Below, in pieces: positions 59,701-64,000 of a stretch of DNA of 64,000 bases. The notes under the pieces are model-generated. The model was given only the letters and a program-made list of their open reading frames with translations. It did no database searches and was not told where the DNA came from. The stretch comes from Apoderus coryli. Lineage: Eukaryota > Arthropoda > Insecta > Coleoptera > Attelabidae. The position numbers and the translations under genes were made by a program. Position 1 is the stretch's first letter. The number at the start of each line of letters is the position of its first letter. The DNA lies in NCBI GenBank assembly GCA_911728435.2, contig OU452205.1, forward strand, positions 5,028,260 to 5,092,259, written 5' to 3'.

Positions 59701-61334
59701 TAGCTGAAATAAAATCTTGCATACTACATTGTAGTTATAGACTAACAGGTAGCCATTAACAGCAGCCAAGTGCAAACATTGATCATTTTTGGCATATTAT
59801 GATTAAAACGATTGTATAGGTACATATAATACAACAAATTTGTAATCAGAACGGCACCTCGCGGGTAGTTTTGATTTTCTCCATTCTTTATGTTTTTTGG
59901 AGTGCTGAATACAAATCTGAGGTTTGCTAACAAAATTTCGTTATGCAACATTGAAAAAAATGCAAAAAAAAACTTTTAAAAAGGTAAATTTGGCAGTTCT
60001 ACTCTACATTTTTCAGAAAAAACAATTTACTATGAACTACGATGCTAACTTTTGTTTGTAGGACGAACCGTTTGGGCTCGAGCCCTAGTTCTAAATAGTC
60101 ATATCTTATTGCTCTCCCTAAACACCCACATTTTCACTACAAAACACAATTTATTGATAATTTAAAGCTCCTCCTAGTTTTAAAGTACTAAATACAATGT
60201 AGACTACCATCTGCAGTTCTAAAAAACTGAATTCCAAAATAACATTTGATTTAAATTTTGGGCAAACATAATTCCGTCTTGCAGCCTTCATAAATAAAGG
60301 TACTATCATAAAAAAGCTAAAGAATGCTGTGATGAGGACGTGCAAGGCATAATCAAGTGTGTTATACCTGTATCAGACTTGGTGGCTTCTGAATGTCAGA
60401 ATCATAGTTTATGTATGAGAAAAATATACAATCGCTGAGACAAAAGACCTAGAGGTCATTCGCCAATAATGTTGACGCAGCAATGGAAGACAGATATCTT
60501 GAGAATAGTGATAGAGAGTCCCTGTTTTCGTTCGAAGAGTTGATTAACCAAATTAAAGGAGATTATACAGAGATTCAAACTACTGTATTGTAAGAATTGC
60601 TTGTTACATAAAGTAACAAGACTTTAAGTTATGTTAGAAAGTTTTTTCACACTACCATGCTTTCACCAGACGGCCGTTTCGTCGATCAACGACTCATCAG
60701 TGGTGATCGGCAGGCAGTGTGTATTGTGTTGAAAGTGAAAGCTTAAGGGCTTTATTTTTGTTTTTTGCATGTTATGAACTCAATATGTTCAAAAGCTAAA
60801 CAATGAACTAACCAATGAAAGAAATGTAATTCTTATAGAGGAAGTACTAGGAGGTGGTTCAGCGCTCTGGATTTCACCACTCGGTACTCAAATTGCATAC
60901 GCTACATTTAACGATACAAATGTGGAAGAATTTACTTACTATTTGTATGGAACGCCTGGATCTTTGGAGAGTCAGTATCCTACAAGTGCTACAATTAAAT
61001 ATCCTAAAGTAAGACCTTTAAATCCTATGTATTCCTAGTTAAAATAAGTCTTTTGTTGTTCAAAGAAAGGAATTTATCTGAAATGAAACTAAATATGTAA
61101 TAGGTTGGCACTTCGAATCCAGTGGTATCCACCTACGTCTATGACATATCTTCTGGTATAACTACAGAGTTTCAGCTGCCCTCTTCGATAAACAAAGATG
61201 AATTCAATAACGATTACGTATTGTATGATATGACATGGATTTCGGAAACGGAATTAGCTATGATTTCGACTAATCGCATTCAAAACGAATCTATTGTTGT
61301 AAGATGTGCAGTCAGTAGCGGGGTTTGTAGCGAG
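50798..61334 (+). CDS. Secreted dipeptidyl peptidase 4 (venom-DPP4-like), first 8 exons, incomplete
   Basis: Exons 50798-50815, 53316-53478, 53946-54040, 56325-56399, 56473-56525, 56769-56965, 60839-61008, 61104-61334; GT-AG introns and continuous phases give 334 residues, and the gene continues past the window. Exon 1 has only six codons; joined to exon 2 it makes the hydrophobic signal MLFKNWCLVFILGTILSLCK, with no obvious anchor, so the product is probably secreted. GTFSTSGWNGTWLS, YNITTQSSEEFL, DWVYEEEVLGGGSALWISPL and YPKVGTSNPVVS are S9B-family propeller motifs. E200-E202 match the Glu pair that holds the substrate N-terminus, implying an active enzyme. The Ser-Asp-His catalytic domain (family length about 770 aa) lies beyond 64000. 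Several N-x-S/T glycosylation sites. It would trim X-Pro or X-Ala dipeptides from extracellular peptides. Confidence 0.93.
51317..52715. mobile_element. Non-autonomous hAT-like element, copy 1 (DPP4 intron 1)
   Basis: Ends are inverted (CATAGAATAAATAAAGAGAA at left; mirrored ...TTTATTTATTCTATG at right). CCTATAC flanks both sides (51310-51316, 52716-52722). The interior is shared with 61498-62554 at high identity, plus an extra ~400 bp holding a hairpin at 52549-52606. No transposase is recognised. Confidence 0.82.
52549..52606. repeat. Perfect 27-bp-arm palindrome
   Basis: Arms 52549-52575 and 52580-52606 (starting CAGTGCCGTAGTATTCTGTG) are exact reverse complements around TAGT. It is present only in copy 1 of the hAT-like element. 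The CAGTGCC start resembles hAT termini, so this may be a tiny nested element. Confidence 0.9.
54902..56165 (-). pseudogene. RTE-like LINE 5' region with AP-type endonuclease (DPP4 intron 3)
   Basis: Minus strand: YGNYRRELKRFSINIAALSE near 55480, then EEFYSQLVRVLTNIPDSNKI, ILRGDVNVRVGRDSALCPNT (family GDFNARVG, catalytic Asp/Asn) and HWHLIDYGIVHL (family IDYV). This is the EEP endonuclease of RTE-like elements. The upstream 55506-56165 frame is probably the element's 5' region. RT is missing, and stops and frameshifts occur between blocks. Confidence 0.78.
57015..57640 (-). pseudogene. hAT transposase (ZBED/Charlie-like) C-terminal fragment (DPP4 intron 6)
   Basis: The left boundary shows a hAT-type end (CAGGAGTTCCCAAACTTTTT at about 57018, continuing toward GGCGCC). 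On the minus strand: LHQEIHTFLHKKGHASSRYF, DIFGNLSLESVSARLKMHN, ENIERYSWIQNLFHSH, LLEFGIKFKSLRDSH. This order matches the C-terminal part of ZBED5-like hAT transposases, before the dimerisation domain. Stops near 57350 and 57425 show decay. Confidence 0.7.
58640..59250 (-). pseudogene. LINE RNase H and C-terminal fragment (DPP4 intron 6)
   Basis: Minus strand: LCSDSQAILRA (RNase H Asp, about 59140-59170), NLLRVPGHSGIESNERADWL (His/Asp block, about 59015-59080), SKRTARQLLKYWAKSEHQRY, KLLTGYCALLRSYLKKMYNG and the knuckle CRLCNGAVEAAYHVICECGA. The same LINE type as 3560-4858 but a different subfamily. Uninterrupted from 59306, so fairly young. Confidence 0.85.
59600..60600. other. Intron 6, nothing assigned
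   Basis: Contains ATACAGAGTGTTTTATTATAC near 59609, reminiscent of transposon ends. No partner was found. Confidence 0.35.
60663..60706 (-). ncRNA. Hammerhead ribozyme (DPP4 intron 6)
   Basis: The best-formed copy. Minus strand: stem I TCACCA (60706-60701) with TGGTGA (60668-60663), 6 bp. Core CTGATGA (60700-60694). Stem II GTCG/CGAC with loop TTGAT. GAAA, self-complementary stem III CGGCCG, and the GTC triplet; cut between 60669 and 60668. It lies 133 bp before the acceptor of exon 7, antisense to the DPP4 transcript. Confidence 0.82.
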
Positions 61335-61497
61335 GTATGTTTGGAATTTGTAGATTTAAGAACTGAGTTATAAACTATTATGGAGTTTACACCTATATAT
61401 GCTCGTATACAAAATAAGTCCACTAACACGACATACACTATTGATATACTTTAGACATGACGTATCTTCATAAGAAGAAATGTTCTTTGGTTATAAC

Positions 61498-62554
61498 CAC
61501 AGAATAAATAAAGAGAATATGAACTCCCACCACTTTCTATTGTCGTGTGCGAGGCAGGTGGTAGCCATTTTTTAATATACACGACAGATCCGTATTTACG
61601 TGTTGAAATTACAGGATAGGTAAAGAACAGAGGAGTACTAGAATTATTTTATAATAGAATTACATCTTTATTAATTATAAAAACAAACAAATAATTTTTT
61701 ACTTTTATTCATGTTTCCATATAATCATTTTATTTTTATTTTTAAAATTTCTATTGATTAATTTTAATGTATAAAATTACCTTAACCTAAAATACTCGTA
61801 TAAATTGGTAACATATTTTTTTGGGAAATTAGAACATGGATGTTCAAACGTTACATTTTCGTTTAAATCAATAAAATTATTAATAATATTTAACTTAATT
61901 AAATAATTTTCAAAATTATTTTGAAATATATTTTCTAATTTGGAAATGTATTGTTCAGCTCTAAAGAAAAAAAAAAGTGTAATTGATTACGGGCGAATAT
62001 AAATTTATTAATTTTAGATAGAATAAAATAAAATTGTTCTAAGTTATACAATAGGTCTACTTATTTTCAATTCCTTAAGTATAATTGAAAATGTATTATA
62101 TTTTACCTGTTTATGGCCTTCAGAAAAACAACGCAAGCACACATGTTGGGAATTTCCCATTATATGCCTACAAAACATGCTAAAATCACCCCCAATAAAT
62201 GGGCAATAAAACCTGAGACGAGAATTTACTACCTGCTAATATCTATAATAGTTAAAATATGTAATTCAAATATAATAAACACTGTCAGAATTTAATAGAA
62301 TTTTTGCACTCATCTAGTAAGATTTTTGAGCTCTCTTTTTAGAATGCTTAAGATATATTGGACTTTTATGGGCAAATAGACTGAACAAAGTTATAAAAGA
62401 TATGGGCCACTGTGCGAAATTAAGCGAAGTTATTCATGTTTTTTAAAAAAATTGTGTGATTTTTTTAGGCAAGTAAGCGATTTTGAGTGCGCAATAATAT
62501 GCGCAATCTCTTCCCCCACCAGCAAGGTCACATTCTCTGTTTATTTATTCTATG
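61498..62554. mobile_element. Non-autonomous hAT-like element, copy 2 (DPP4 intron 8)
   Basis: Starts CACAGAATAAATAAAGAGAA and ends ...TTTATTTATTCTATG. It is flanked by the perfect 8-bp duplication GTTATAAC (61490-61497, 62555-62562), which fits the hAT preference nTnnnnAn. It is nearly colinear with copy 1 (51317-52715) but lacks its distal ~400 bp. Confidence 0.87.
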
Positions 62555-62569
62555 GTTATAACCTCGAAA

Positions 62570-63120
62570 GTTATGCAATTCAGGCATTCACATGACGTTT
62601 GAGCTTATTGTAACTGCACGATTGCTCTCGTCTTTGTAAAAGTACGGGTCAAGGCGACTTTAGACGAATGAATGAGATTTTCATGGTGACGTTTTGGAAT
62701 TTATGCACCCAATAACGAGAATTCAGTCTCGTCAGAAAACAAGATGTTATTTGTTGCAGCGCACTCAGTTACTTTGTTAACGAACTATGAAGCCTATGTT
62801 TGGTCTTCTAAGGCATTCTTGTACGAATTGGATTTTGTAATGGTGCAGTTTATGGTCTTTTTGCTGAAATCGGTACAATGATGATCTATAGGTACACATT
62901 TAGAAACTTGCACGTATCAAAATTTAAGAATGCAGACCGATTAGCACTCTATATAAGGATTTGTTTCATTCTTGATGACCTTGGTCGCCCGGATTTCGAA
63001 TTATCTAGTGTTGAACCGGTCTCGTCGAAATTTTGATCCATTTCCGGGAACTCTTTGAAAAGTCCTACAGGAGCAACAAAAATCCTTTTATTTACGAATC
63101 ACGCAGCATTTTTAAATTTC
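62570..63120 (-). pseudogene. Tc1/mariner-superfamily (DUF4817 type) remnant
   Basis: Minus strand: RNFDETGSTLDNSKSGRPRS (about 62965-63025) is the conserved linker of DUF4817-type transposases. HHYKIQFVQE (about 62830-62860) is its PYKIQLVQ block and SDETEFS-like sequence (about 62715-62740) the first catalytic block. Heavily frameshifted. Confidence 0.6.
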
Positions 63121-63589
63121 TAGGCATTAACAAAAAATTGTATTTGCGTCAAATAATAATAACGTATCAACAAAACAAGTAATTCACGATATTTGATGTC
63201 GAAGAAAGTGGAATGTCAGTTTAAGATATTGCTGCTGTTTAAGAAAGTCTTCAAAGCATTCTATCGAAGTCAATTCGACATCGTACTGAGGAATTTGGTT
63301 CAGAAACAATCAGGTTTTAGATTTAATTAACTGAAGAGCTTTTTGCGTCATCTCATTCGTGCCTTCCTACATGTCCCAAAAGGATTTTACATCTCAGCTA
63401 TCAAAAACTCATTTAAATGAATACGGAAATAAACAGAAACTGCAGTCGGATTTGCGCAATAGGAAATACAATTTTGGAAGTGACAGATGTTTATTCCATA
63501 AATAACAATAAGAGAATATTAAAATAAAACTATTCATCAACATTAGACTCTTTCTTTTTCATTTCACCAAACCCTCTATTTATAGGAAA

Positions 63590-64000
63590 CAAGCTTTAAT
63601 TATATGGTCTAGAAATTTGTACCAACAATTTTGAGACTTCATCAAAATCTATTTTGTCCCCCGTGTATTCGCGCTTTTCCAATCCTCGAAGCACTACTAA
63701 TAAGCCCTCCAGGTATGCTGTCTTTATCTCGTTGCAAAACGCCATCCTTTCAAGAGTCTTTTCAGTTCTGGGATCAGGGAAAAGTCGCAGGTGGGCAGGT
63801 CCGGTGAATATAGTGGTTGAGGCATGATGACGATGTTGTTTTTGGTCATAACTTCAAGGTAATATTCTTTATTCACCGTACGACGTTCTGGCAAGAAGAG
63901 TGAGAAAAAATGTTTGCGTGATTTTCCATAAATTATTTGGATCGAGGCGTGCCAGAGTGTAAATCTGGCAAAGATGTAATGAACAAGGTGCCCAATTTTG
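63590..64000 (-). pseudogene. mariner transposase C-terminal part, cut by window end
   Basis: Minus strand, mixed frames: ERRTVNKEYYLEVM (about 63850-63890), MPQPLYSPDLPTCDFSLIPE (third catalytic block, about 63765-63825; family YSPDLAPCDFFLFP), then RMAFCNEIKTAYLEGLLVVL. Lies downstream of DPP4 exon 8 in its intron. Frameshifts indicate decay. The N-terminal half would lie past 64000. Confidence 0.75.

Noticed and set aside
61122..61373. Independent 83-aa protein
   Set aside because: It is DPP4 exon 8 read through its donor site.

Overview
This is AT-rich, intron-rich, transposon-dense insect nuclear DNA. Beetle is my best guess, from the mixture of DUF4817-type Tc1/mariner elements, jockey- and RTE-like LINEs and Penelope-like elements, but the order is not proven. 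There are no bacterial-style operons.

Three host-type protein genes can be assembled exon by exon on the plus strand with GT-AG introns and consistent phases. (1) 25480-31706: an eight-exon, 465-codon gene whose product resembles the catalytic region of P-element/THAP9 transposases, but with no THAP domain and with apparently degraded catalytic motifs. (2) 38186-45328: a four-exon, 476-aa ZAD plus eight-C2H2 zinc finger transcription factor. (3) 50798-61334, continuing past the window: the first eight coding exons (334 aa) of a secreted dipeptidyl peptidase 4, with signal peptide, beta-propeller and the substrate-binding Glu motif. The minus strand shows pieces of further genes: a short start-codon exon at 32947-32994 with a possible 5' UTR exon near 36417, a terminal exon at 20034-20276 and a possible first exon ending at 19575.

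Layout. 1-25 kb is transposon debris: terminal-inverted-repeat elements, mariner and DUF4817 transposase pseudogenes, an RNase H-bearing LINE, an RTE-like LINE, a Crypton-like recombinase pseudogene and a 1.8-kb foldback. 25-32 kb is the P-like gene, whose introns hold a LINE, a hammerhead foldback and a Tc1/mariner element with intact ends. 33-36 kb is a LINE inserted into a mariner. 38-45 kb is the zinc finger gene, whose second intron carries LINE pieces and a 678-bp unit in three tandem copies. 46-50 kb holds a Penelope-like element with a GIY-YIG endonuclease remnant and a jockey-like LINE. 50.8 kb to the end is the DPP4 gene; its introns contain two copies of one non-autonomous hAT-like element, LINE and hAT pseudogenes and a hammerhead ribozyme.

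The most interesting system is a dispersed set of hammerhead ribozymes. Six motifs have an intact core plus stems (42-84 +, 23694-23734 +, 30221-30263 -, 30297-30339 +, 46090-46130 -, 60663-60706 -) and at least two more are decayed. One lies just downstream of a GIY-YIG (Penelope) remnant, one in an insertion with an apparent 14-bp target duplication, and two form a head-to-head inverted pair inside an intron. Together they suggest several Penelope-like families with ribozyme-bearing pseudo-LTRs that have repeatedly entered introns and other repeats.
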